Assembly: GCA_016707585.1 (NCBI GenBank)
Contig: JADJHL010000011.1
Span: 620,001-684,000, forward strand
Direction: 5' to 3'
Length of the DNA: 64,000 bases
Origin: Ignavibacteriales bacterium
GTDB taxonomy: Bacteria > Bacteroidota > Ignavibacteria > Ignavibacteriales > Ignavibacteriaceae
Shown: in pieces, positions 52,780 through 59,958 of the stretch
Position numbering within the stretch: the stretch's first letter is position 1
How the letters are laid out: every line of letters begins with the position of its first letter
Translations under genes and position numbers: made by a program
The notes under the pieces: generated by a model
What the model saw: only the letters and a program-made list of their open reading frames with translations
Database searches by the model: none
What the model was told of the DNA's origin: nothing

Positions 52780-53883
52780 ATGAAAATCGAAAAAATTGAA
52801 CTCCGCCACATTAAAATGGAATTAATTTCTCCATTCACAACATCAATGGGAACTGAATATGATGAAGAGCATATTATTGTTCGTGTTGATGGCGAAGGCT
52901 TTACTGGCTGGGGCGAAAGTGTTGCAGAAGGAACTCCGTTTTATTCTTACGAAACGGTAACAACAGCGTGGCACATCTTACAGGATTTTTTAATACCATC
53001 AATTCTTGGCAAAGATATTTCTGATATCGATAGCGCGATTGCATCTTATGAAAAAGTACGCGGACATATGATGGCAAAGGCCGGACTTGAAGCAGCGTTG
53101 TGGGATTTGTTCGCTAAATCAAAAAATATTTCTCTTTCAAAAATGATGGGCGGAACAAGAAATAAAATTGATGTTGGTGTCAGTATTGGTATTCAATCTT
53201 CTGTACCGGATTTGATAAAGAAGATTGAAGGTTATCTTGCGGAAGGCTATAAAAGAATTAAGATCAAAATTGCTCCCGGAAATGATATTCAATTTGTTAG
53301 AGCAGTAAGAAAAGAATTTCCAAATATTCTATTTCAGGTTGATGCTAACTCCGCTTATGAATTAAAGCATTTAGATTTGTTTAAGCAGATGGATGATTTA
53401 AATTTGTTATTGATTGAACAGCCGCTGGGTTATGAAGATATTTATGATCATTCAAAACTTCAGAAGGATCTTAAAACACCCATTTGTCTTGATGAAAGTA
53501 TTCACTCGCTTGATGATACTCGTGCTGCAATTGAACTTGATAGCTGCAGAGTTATAAATATAAAACCCGGTCGTGTTGGCGGATTTACGGAATCAAAACT
53601 TATACACGATTATTGTGAGTCTAAAAATATTCCTGTTTGGTGCGGCGGAATGTTAGAAAGCGGTATTGGTAGAGCTGGAAATGTGGCGCTTGCCTCACTG
53701 CCAAACTTTACTTTGCCCGGAGATATTTCTGCAAGTAAACGTTATTATAAAGAAGATATTGTTGAACCGGAATTTGTTGTTAATGCTGATGGCACAATGG
53801 ATGTCCCAACAAATCCTGGTATTGGTGTTGAAGTGAATATGATAATGCTGGAGAAGGTTACGGTTAAGAAGAAAGAGTTTTAA
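52780..53883 (+). CDS. N-succinylamino acid racemase / MenC-type enolase-superfamily enzyme
   Basis: A 367-residue enolase-superfamily member. It has the MLE-subgroup acid-base pair K161-x-K163 and K262, and metal ligands D188, E213 and D238 (VDAN, IEQPL, CLDES). GGMLESGIGRAGNVALASLPNFTLPGDISAS (near 288-318) is the hallmark of the NSAR/OSBS group. Some of these proteins make o-succinylbenzoate for menaquinone (menC), others racemise N-succinyl amino acids. No other men genes are near; the neighbours are a D-amino-acid-type deaminase and peptidases, and M20 hydrolases are known partners of NSAR. I favour the racemase role, at moderate confidence. Confidence 0.8.
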   Translation: MKIEKIELRHIKMELISPFTTSMGTEYDEEHIIVRVDGEGFTGWGESVAEGTPFYSYETVTTAWHILQDFLIPSILGKDISDIDSAIASYEKVRGHMMAKAGLEAALWDLFAKSKNISLSKMMGGTRNKIDVGVSIGIQSSVPDLIKKIEGYLAEGYKRIKIKIAPGNDIQFVRAVRKEFPNILFQVDANSAYELKHLDLFKQMDDLNLLLIEQPLGYEDIYDHSKLQKDLKTPICLDESIHSLDDTRAAIELDSCRVINIKPGRVGGFTESKLIHDYCESKNIPVWCGGMLESGIGRAGNVALASLPNFTLPGDISASKRYYKEDIVEPEFVVNADGTMDVPTNPGIGVEVNMIMLEKVTVKKKEF

Positions 53884-54002
53884 ATTTTATTGTTTCATAG
53901 TGGTTAGTGACAACCATAAAAAGAATTTTAAAAAAATTAGGATACGTTTATTTTAATACTTGGAAGGCTTAACTTAATACTAAGTTTTATCTAAAAATAA
54001 AT

Positions 54003-54040
54003 AAGATTCAACTTGAATTTATAGAATGAAGTTGAATCTT
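54003..54040. other. Hairpin upstream of the small membrane protein gene
   Basis: AAGATTCAACTT (54003-54014) and AAGTTGAATCTT (54029-54040) form perfect 12-bp arms around a 14-nt loop, 19 bp before an ATG. It has no T-run, so it is not a typical terminator. It could be a 5'-UTR stem or a remnant repeat. Confidence 0.55.
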
Positions 54041-54059
54041 AAATAATGGATTTAAGTTT

Positions 54060-54284
54060 ATGAATAGCGGGTTAATATTAGGTATTTTTCTTCTTGTTCT
54101 AGGATGTTACGGGCTACTAAGTTGGTATAGTTATAAAGAAAATGATATTAAAAATGATGAGATGTTAGAAAATAAAAAGTGGAGTTACATCCCTAAAAAG
54201 GCCAGAAAAAGAAAGTCATTAGAAGGTGGAATCGCATTTTTAATACTGGGTTCTTACTTGTTAATAAAAGAATTATTTTTTTAA
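54060..54284 (+). CDS. Small two-span membrane protein
   Basis: A 74-residue protein with two predicted membrane segments (about 4-22, LILGIFLLVLGCYGLLSWY, and about 53-71, LEGGIAFLILGSYLLIKEL), separated by a charged loop rich in Lys. It is preceded by a hairpin in its leader. No family recognised. It is a short orphan gene between the amino-acid cluster and the convergent SUF operon. Confidence 0.6.
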   Translation: MNSGLILGIFLLVLGCYGLLSWYSYKENDIKNDEMLENKKWSYIPKKARKRKSLEGGIAFLILGSYLLIKELFF

Positions 54285-54350
54285 AAAAGCGTAGGAGTAA
54301 TATTTTACATTATTTTTAGCTGTTATGAACAACTTCGCAAATGAATACCA

Positions 54351-54830
54351 CTAGTTTTGGGAACTACTATTCTCCAACTCTTCAGTAATATTTGTAACAA
54401 ATAATTTCACTTGCTGTTCATTTCCAAGTAAATCCAGTAAGGTAATTTTACTTAACAAACCATCAAGCATTGTTTGTACTGTTTTCCATAATGAGCGGAT
54501 TGAGCAATCTATAGAATTTGTACAGATGTTTTCTACTCCTGCGTGCAGATCACAAAAAGTAGATTCATATAGTTTTCCGCCAAGAGCTGTTAGAACATCA
54601 CCAACAAGAATTTCATTTGCAGAACGAGCAAGTTTGTAGCCGCCCATTTGTCCGCGTGAGCTTTCAATAAATCCAGCAAGACGTAATGCGCGTAAAATCT
54701 TTCCAACATTTGCTTCAGAAAGTTTTTCCTGTTCACTCAGTTCGGGAATAGTCATTCCTTTTTCAGAATCACTTTTCCCGATTCTAAGTAACAATCTTAA
54801 ACCGTATTCTTCTTGTGTGCTAAATTTCAT
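54351..54830 (-). CDS. Rrf2-family Fe-S-type transcriptional regulator
   Basis: A 159-residue Rrf2/IscR-like repressor. It has the winged helix (about 1-75, STQEEYGLRLLLRIG...LSEANVGKILRALRLAGFIESSRGQMGGYKLAR) and three Cys (C93, C103, C109) that can ligate an Fe-S cluster. Rrf2 proteins such as SufR and IscR sense Fe-S status and control suf or isc operons. It is the last gene of the SUF run, 9 bp after the bacilliredoxin gene. A matching IscR-type palindrome is upstream of sufB (61457-61478), suggesting feedback control of the operon. Confidence 0.88.
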   Translation of the reverse strand: MKFSTQEEYGLRLLLRIGKSDSEKGMTIPELSEQEKLSEANVGKILRALRLAGFIESSRGQMGGYKLARSANEILVGDVLTALGGKLYESTFCDLHAGVENICTNSIDCSIRSLWKTVQTMLDGLLSKITLLDLLGNEQQVKLFVTNITEELENSSSQN

Positions 54831-54839
54831 TTTCTACTT

Positions 54840-55376
54840 TTATTGCCCGTGAAACAAAGGAATTTTTGATCCACACTGTTTAGCATATTGCACTTGCTCA
54901 AATTGCTCTGGAGTTATCGATGGACCTTTTGCAGAACAATTTTCATTAAATGTATTTTTAAGATTTGCTGCAATCTGTTCTGAAGAATAACCTTCAATAT
55001 TTAATCTTGGTACAAAGTGAACTAACTCGCCATTCTTAAATAAAGCAATACTTGGTGAAGATGGTGGAAATCCTTTTACGTGCTGTCGTATTCGCTCAAC
55101 TGCATCTCTTTCTTGTCCAGCAAATCCTGTATAAAGTTTATCTGGAATAATATCATTCTGTAACGCAAGAGAAACTCCAGGTCGAGCACTGCCAGCTGCA
55201 CAGCCGCACACAGAATTTATAAACACTAAAACAGTTTTATCATCATTATTTTTAATCGCTGCATCAACGGCTTCAGCAGATAACAATTCTTCAAAGCCAA
55301 CCGCAATTAATTCATCGCGCATTGGCTGAACCGCATCTTGATCGTACATTGGTGGACGTGAACTTATGTTAAACAT
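54840..55376 (-). CDS. Bacilliredoxin, BrxA/BrxB (YphP/YqiW) family
   Basis: A 178-residue thioredoxin-fold protein with the bacilliredoxin CGC motif (SVCGCAAGSARPGV, C57 and C59). Bacillus members (about 145 residues) remove bacillithiol or act as disulfide isomerase-like proteins. Here a C-terminal tail of about 30 residues adds two more Cys (C147, C168; ENCSAKG, AKQCGSK). It lies between the SufT-like gene and the Rrf2 gene in the SUF operon, which points to a role in thiol repair or Fe-S assembly under oxidative stress. Confidence 0.88.
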   Translation of the reverse strand: MFNISSRPPMYDQDAVQPMRDELIAVGFEELLSAEAVDAAIKNNDDKTVLVFINSVCGCAAGSARPGVSLALQNDIIPDKLYTGFAGQERDAVERIRQHVKGFPPSSPSIALFKNGELVHFVPRLNIEGYSSEQIAANLKNTFNENCSAKGPSITPEQFEQVQYAKQCGSKIPLFHGQ

Positions 55377-55407
55377 TTTTTGCTCCTTTTTATTTATAAA
55401 AATTATT

Positions 55408-55484
55408 TGTCATTCCCGCGAAAGCGGGAATCTATTAAGTAAAATCTCGATTCCGTGTCTCACTTTGTTCGCACGGAATGACAG
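55408..55484. repeat. Paired hairpin repeat (REP/BIME-like) in the SUF operon
   Basis: Two hairpins in mirror orientation: ATTCCCGC (55412-55419) with GCGGGAAT (55424-55431), then ATTCCGTG (55450-55457) with CACGGAAT (55472-55479). The flanks GTCATTCC and GGAATGACA are complementary. It occupies the gap between the SufT-like gene and the bacilliredoxin gene. Confidence 0.75.
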
Positions 55485-55492
55485 TTCGAATA

Positions 55493-55813
55493 TTACAAAA
55501 ATCCTAATTCTAATTTTGCTACTTCAGACATCATATCTTTATCCCATGGCGGACTCCAAACTAATTCAATCTTCGCATCATTCACTTCCGGAATTGCCTT
55601 TACTTTTCCCTCAACTTCTGGTGGTAGTGAACCAGCAACAGGACACATTGGTGATGTAAGAGTCATTTTTATTTTTACATTGTAATCATCATCAATCGCA
55701 ATTTCATAAATCAAACCTAACTCAAAAATGTCTACAGGAATTTCAGGATCATAACAACCCTTAAGTGTTTGAATTATTTTTTCTTCTAAATCTTGTTTGC
55801 TAATCTTTTGCAT
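55493..55813 (-). CDS. SufT-like DUF59 metal-sulfur cluster biosynthesis protein
   Basis: A 106-residue DUF59/MIP18-type protein. I place the start at 55813 (MQKISKQDLEEK). The frame is open to 55849, but the extra residues MLKQVQHYLRKK come from a palindromic repeat arm. Features are CYDPEIPVDIFELGLIYEI and TLTSPMCPVAG, conserved in SufT and related Fe-S assembly factors. In SUF operons SufT helps mature Fe-S proteins. It follows sufU and precedes the bacilliredoxin gene on the minus strand. Confidence 0.87.
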   Translation of the reverse strand: MQKISKQDLEEKIIQTLKGCYDPEIPVDIFELGLIYEIAIDDDYNVKIKMTLTSPMCPVAGSLPPEVEGKVKAIPEVNDAKIELVWSPPWDKDMMSEVAKLELGFL

Positions 55814-55828
55814 TTTCTTTCTCAAGTA

Positions 55829-55888
55829 ATGCTGAACTTGTTTCAGCATCTCATTTATATCTCAAAGATCCCGAAACAAGTTCGGGAT
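55829..55888. repeat. Paired hairpin repeat (REP/BIME-like) between sufU and sufT
   Basis: ATGCTGAA (55829-55836) pairs with TTCAGCAT (55842-55849), and ATCCCGAA (55868-55875) pairs with TTCGGGAT (55881-55888). The loops cttgt and acaag are complementary, so the second hairpin is an inverted variant of the first. The layout matches 58964-59023. Confidence 0.8.
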
Positions 55889-55896
55889 GACGGAAT

Positions 55897-56355
55897 TTAT
55901 TCTGTTACCACTTTTTCATTTTTATTATGCAGGGCATTTATCATGGTATGCCATGCAAGTGATGCACATTTTACTCGCGCAGGAAATTCTCTTACTCCGC
56001 CAAACACAGCAAGCTTACCAAGTTCATCAATATCAGGATTATCACCAAGTTTATCAGTTACTAACTCATGAAACTTATTAAAAATCTTTTCAGCCTCGAT
56101 CACAGATTTGCCTTTTAACAATGAGGTCATCAAAGATGCAGAAGCTTTTGAAATTGCGCATCCTGAACCTTGAAATGAAATATCTTCAATAATATCTTTA
56201 TCATTTACAGAAAGAAAAACATTAATGTTATCTCCGCAAAGCGGGTTATATCCTTCAGCATGATTTGTTGGATGATCAATCAATCTAAAATTTCTTGGCG
56301 ATTTATTATGATCTAAAATTACCTGCTGATAAAGTTCTCTTAATTCCTGATCCAT
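55897..56355 (-). CDS. sufU: Fe-S scaffold protein SufU (IscU/NifU-N type)
   Basis: A 152-residue scaffold with the three Cys and Asp of the cluster site: NPLCGDN (C40, D42), GSGCAIS (C66) and ARVKCASLAWH (C130). The insertion around 105-128 typical of SufU (as opposed to IscU) is present. It receives sulfur from SufS. Its start overlaps the sufS stop by one base, so the two are translationally coupled. Confidence 0.95.
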   Translation of the reverse strand: MDQELRELYQQVILDHNKSPRNFRLIDHPTNHAEGYNPLCGDNINVFLSVNDKDIIEDISFQGSGCAISKASASLMTSLLKGKSVIEAEKIFNKFHELVTDKLGDNPDIDELGKLAVFGGVREFPARVKCASLAWHTMINALHNKNEKVVTE

Positions 56356-57614
56356 TACCCGAATACCTCTAAAATTTTCTTTAAACCGTTAACTAACACA
56401 TCAACTTCTTCAATTGTGTTATACATTCCGAACGATGCACGCGAAGTTGCTGGAACACCAAATCTTCGCATCAATGGCTGGGTGCAGTGATGACCAGTAC
56501 GAATTGCAACTCCTTCAAAATCCAAAAATGTTCCAACATCATGTGGATGGACATTTTCAAAATGAAAAGATAAAACACCAATTTTTTCTTTTGCTGTTCC
56601 GATGATTCTTAGTCCTTGCAAATCAGAAACTGCTCTAGTTGCATACTCAAGCAAAAGATTTTCATGGTACGCAATATTTTCAAGTCCAATTTTTTCTATG
56701 TACTCGATTGCTGCGCCTAAACCGATTGCTCCAGCAATATCTGGAGTTCCAGCTTCAAACTTATGTGGAAGTTCATTGTATGTCGTTTCTTCAAATGTAA
56801 CTTTAGAAATCATATCTCCGCCGCCTTGATAAGGAGGCATCGCTTCTAAATGGTTTACTTTGCCGTAAAGAATTCCAATTCCTGTTGGGCCGTAAAGTTT
56901 ATGTCCCGAAAAAGCAAGAAAATCACAATCAAGCTGCTGTACATCGATCTTTAAATGATTAATTGCCTGCGCAGCATCAAGCATTACAGGAATATTATAG
57001 CTATGTGCTAAATCAATAATCTTTTTAACAGGATTAACTGTTCCAAGCGAATTAGAAGCATAAACAACTGAAACAAATTTTGTTTTTTCATTAATCAACT
57101 TCTCAAATTCTTCAAAGATAATTTCACCTTCATCATTAACTGGAATGACACGAAGCTTCGCATTTTTTTCTGCACAAAGCATCTGCCATGGAACGATGTT
57201 GGAATGATGTTCCATTGTTGAGATAATTATTTCATCACCTTCTTTTACATTTGCTCTTCCGAATGATGAAGCGACAAGATTTATGGATTCCGTTGTTCCG
57301 CGGGTAAAAATAATTTCATTCTTACCAAGTGCATTAATAAAATTCTTTATGATAATTCGTGAACTCTCAAATGCTTCAGTAGCTTCCTGGCTCAGAGCGT
57401 GCACTCCACGATGAATGTTTGCATTCATCTTCTCGTAATAGTTATTTGTCTTATCAATTACGTATTGCGGCTTTTGCGTAGTAGCTGCATTATCAAGATA
57501 TACTAACGGCTTACCATGAACTAGTAATTTAAGAATTGGAAAATCATTTCTGATTTTCTGAACATCGTATATTTTTTTATCTACAACTAAAGCAGAATCA
57601 GCTTTGGAATCCAT
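56355..57614 (-). CDS. sufS: Cysteine desulfurase SufS
   Basis: A 419-residue class II cysteine desulfurase. The PLP lysine is K239 in FSGHKLYGPTG and the catalytic Cys is C377 in RTGHHCTQP. ISTMEHHSNIVPWQ and MLDAAQAINH are other family motifs. It takes sulfur from cysteine and passes it to SufU. It is flanked by sufD upstream (11-bp gap) and sufU, in the standard SUF order. The N-terminal extension of about 15 residues is slightly long. Confidence 0.96.
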   Translation of the reverse strand: MDSKADSALVVDKKIYDVQKIRNDFPILKLLVHGKPLVYLDNAATTQKPQYVIDKTNNYYEKMNANIHRGVHALSQEATEAFESSRIIIKNFINALGKNEIIFTRGTTESINLVASSFGRANVKEGDEIIISTMEHHSNIVPWQMLCAEKNAKLRVIPVNDEGEIIFEEFEKLINEKTKFVSVVYASNSLGTVNPVKKIIDLAHSYNIPVMLDAAQAINHLKIDVQQLDCDFLAFSGHKLYGPTGIGILYGKVNHLEAMPPYQGGGDMISKVTFEETTYNELPHKFEAGTPDIAGAIGLGAAIEYIEKIGLENIAYHENLLLEYATRAVSDLQGLRIIGTAKEKIGVLSFHFENVHPHDVGTFLDFEGVAIRTGHHCTQPLMRRFGVPATSRASFGMYNTIEEVDVLVNGLKKILEVFG

Positions 57615-57625
57615 TATCGGACTTT

Positions 57626-58942
57626 CTATTGATTAAATCGCTTTGTAATTATTTCTTCAAGATAATCTCTTAAAGCAGGAATTTTTATTGAAGTTATAAC
57701 ATCACTTGCAAAGGCATGTATTAAAATTGCTGTTGCGGCATCTTCACCAATACCACGTGACTTTAAATAAAATTTTGCTTCATCATTCAACTTGCCAATG
57801 GTTGCACCATGTGAGCACTTAACATCATCAGCAAAAATTTCTAATTGAGGTTTTGTATTCATCACCGCATCATCAGAAAGTAATATTGTGTTGTTCTGCT
57901 GGAATGCATTTGTTTTTTGTGCATCCTGGCGAACCATTACTTTTCCGTTAAATACGCCTTTTGATTTATCCTGCAAAATTCCTTTGTAATGTTCGTGACT
58001 GTTGCAATGCGGTTTAGCATGATCAATCATTGTGTGTGCATCAAAAAGCTGCTCATCACCAATCATAAATAATCCGTTAAGCATACACTCGCTGCCATCG
58101 TCATTAAATTTAGCATTAAAATCATTACGTGATATTTCGGCACCGTGAGAAATTAAGTGAGAAGAAAAATTACTACTTCGCTCCTGATCAACTTCCATTC
58201 GTGCTATGTGAAAGGCTTTGTTACTTTCTTCCTGTAATTTTATGTGATCAACGATTGCATTTTCATCTGCAACAATTTCAGTTACTGAGTTTGTAAAGTA
58301 GATACTGTCTTCATCCGAAACGTAATGCTCAATAATTGTAACCTCGGAATTCTTACCTGCTACAAAAAGATTTCTTGGTTGAGTTAATATCTTTTCACTT
58401 CCACTCTTTGTAATAAATATTATATGAATCGGATCTTCAACAACTTTTCCATCAGGTACATAAATAAAAGCTCCATCTTTAGTAAAAGCAGAACTTAAAG
58501 TTGTGAAAAAATAATTATCATTCTCAGCATACTTGCCTAAATGTTTTTTTACTATTGGATTATTGTTCTTCAAAGCCTCTGCAAGACTTCCAATAACAAC
58601 GCCTTTAGGAATGTCAATTAGTTTTGATAATTCAGAAGAAAAATTACCATTTACAAAAACCAAAAGACTATGTTCCATTTTATCAAACAAAAACTTGTTT
58701 ATAGTTTCTGATGAAACATTTTCTTTGACGGGAACAGGGGAGAAGTTGTGCTTAAGTAAAGATGAAACGTTTGTGTATTTCCATTCTTCATCTTTTTGAG
58801 TTGGAAAAGTAAGCTTAGCAAATTTACTGATTGCATCTTTTCTAACTTTGTGAAAATCTGATGACTTCTCGCCATTTAAAGATTTCTCAAACTCATCAAA
58901 CTGGTTGATGAAGTATTGTTTTATGTCAGTTTTATTTTCCAT
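57626..58942 (-). CDS. sufD: Fe-S assembly protein SufD
   Basis: A 438-residue SufBD-family protein with the right-handed beta-helix core (about 150-400). Motifs include EEWKYTNVSSLL near the start, FIYVPDGKVVEDPI, FNGKVMVRQDAQKTNAFQQN and the C-terminal KCSHGATIGKLNDEAKFYLKSRG. It forms the SufBC2D scaffold complex. It lies 90 bp downstream of sufC; the gap holds a paired hairpin repeat. Confidence 0.95.
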   Translation of the reverse strand: MENKTDIKQYFINQFDEFEKSLNGEKSSDFHKVRKDAISKFAKLTFPTQKDEEWKYTNVSSLLKHNFSPVPVKENVSSETINKFLFDKMEHSLLVFVNGNFSSELSKLIDIPKGVVIGSLAEALKNNNPIVKKHLGKYAENDNYFFTTLSSAFTKDGAFIYVPDGKVVEDPIHIIFITKSGSEKILTQPRNLFVAGKNSEVTIIEHYVSDEDSIYFTNSVTEIVADENAIVDHIKLQEESNKAFHIARMEVDQERSSNFSSHLISHGAEISRNDFNAKFNDDGSECMLNGLFMIGDEQLFDAHTMIDHAKPHCNSHEHYKGILQDKSKGVFNGKVMVRQDAQKTNAFQQNNTILLSDDAVMNTKPQLEIFADDVKCSHGATIGKLNDEAKFYLKSRGIGEDAATAILIHAFASDVITSIKIPALRDYLEEIITKRFNQ

Positions 58943-58963
58943 TTGTTCTTTTTTCTATTCGTC

Positions 58964-59023
58964 ACCCTGAACTTGTTTCAGGGTCTTTGATATATTAATG
59001 AGATTCCGAAACAAGTTCGGAAT
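58964..59023. repeat. Paired hairpin repeat (REP/BIME-like) between sufC and sufD
   Basis: ACCCTGAA (58964-58971) pairs with TTCAGGGT (58977-58984), and ATTCCGAA (59003-59010) pairs with TTCGGAAT (59016-59023), with complementary loops cttgt and acaag. The stem bases differ from those at 55829 by matched, pairing-preserving changes. Confidence 0.82.
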
Positions 59024-59032
59024 GATAGATTT

Positions 59033-59797
59033 TTATACAACAGCCTCTGCTTTATCGCTTTTAACCCAATCATAACCTTTTTCTTCCAGCTCAAGTGCAA
59101 GTTCCTTACCGCCGGATTTAACAATTTTGCCTTTGTAAAGAACATGTACAAAATCCGGAATAATATAATCCAGTAATCTTTGATAGTGTGTTACCACAAT
59201 TGTAGCATTTTCTTTCGTCTTCAATTTATTAACACCGTTTGCAACGATGCGCAAAGCATCAATATCAAGTCCTGAATCGGTTTCATCAAGTATAGAAAGC
59301 TTTGGATTTAACACGGCCATTTGAAAAATTTCATTGCGTTTTTTTTCTCCGCCGGAAAATCCTTCATTAACAGCACGACTTAAAAATTTCTGATCAAGTT
59401 CAACGAGTTTACTTTTTTCTTTTAACAAAGAAAGAAAATCCATCGAATCAAGTTCTTCTTCGCCGCGATATTTTCTTATTTCATTCACAGCAGTTTTTAA
59501 AAGATTTGTATTGCTCACACCGGGAATTTCAACAGGATATTGGAAAGCAAGAAATACTCCTTCTCTTGCCCGATCTTCAGTAGAAAGTTCAAGCAGGTTT
59601 TTCCCATTGTATAAAACTTCACCTTCAGTAACTTCATATTCTTCTTTGCCGGCTAGAACAGAAGCCAGAGTTGATTTGCCTGATCCATTCGGACCCATAA
59701 TTGCGTGGACTTCGCCAGCGTTTACTTTCAGGTTTATACCTTTTAAAATTTCATTTCCTTCAACATTTGCGTGAAGATTATTTATTTCTAATAACAT
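59033..59797 (-). CDS. sufC: Fe-S assembly ATPase SufC
   Basis: A 254-residue ABC-type ATPase of the SUF scaffold complex. It has Walker A GPNGSGKST, Q-loop FLAFQYPVEIPGV, signature FSGGEKKRNEIFQ, Walker B LSILDETDSGLDIDAL and switch His VVTHYQRLL. AAGGAA lies before the ATG. The standard SUF gene order (B-C-D) is kept, with a half-hairpin repeat in the gap upstream. Confidence 0.96.
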   Translation of the reverse strand: MLLEINNLHANVEGNEILKGINLKVNAGEVHAIMGPNGSGKSTLASVLAGKEEYEVTEGEVLYNGKNLLELSTEDRAREGVFLAFQYPVEIPGVSNTNLLKTAVNEIRKYRGEEELDSMDFLSLLKEKSKLVELDQKFLSRAVNEGFSGGEKKRNEIFQMAVLNPKLSILDETDSGLDIDALRIVANGVNKLKTKENATIVVTHYQRLLDYIIPDFVHVLYKGKIVKSGGKELALELEEKGYDWVKSDKAEAVV

Positions 59798-59827
59798 TTT
59801 GTTTCCTTATATATTTTCAAACTTGTC

Positions 59828-59943
59828 AAGCTGAACTCGTTTCAGCTTCTTTAAATATTTTTGTATAATCATCACTCATTATAAGGTATGCGGAATATGG
59901 TATAGGGTATTTATTTTGTTATCCTTATATCCAATTACCTTAT
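59828..59943. repeat. Single REP-like hairpin and a second inverted repeat between sufB and sufC
   Basis: AAGCTGAA (59828-59835) pairs with TTCAGCTT (59841-59848), the same hairpin type as at 55829 and 58964 but without the second half. It is followed by ATAAGGTA (59881-59888) and TACCTTAT (59936-59943), an 8-bp inverted repeat in a stretch of tandem-like GGTAT/CCTAT motifs. Confidence 0.65.
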
Positions 59944-59958
59944 TCCCTATTCCTTTTC

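Noticed and set aside
52780..53883. Firm call as menC for menaquinone synthesis
   Set aside because: The family includes both MenC and N-succinylamino acid racemases; no other men gene is nearby and the neighbours point to amino acids, so the gene symbol is withheld.
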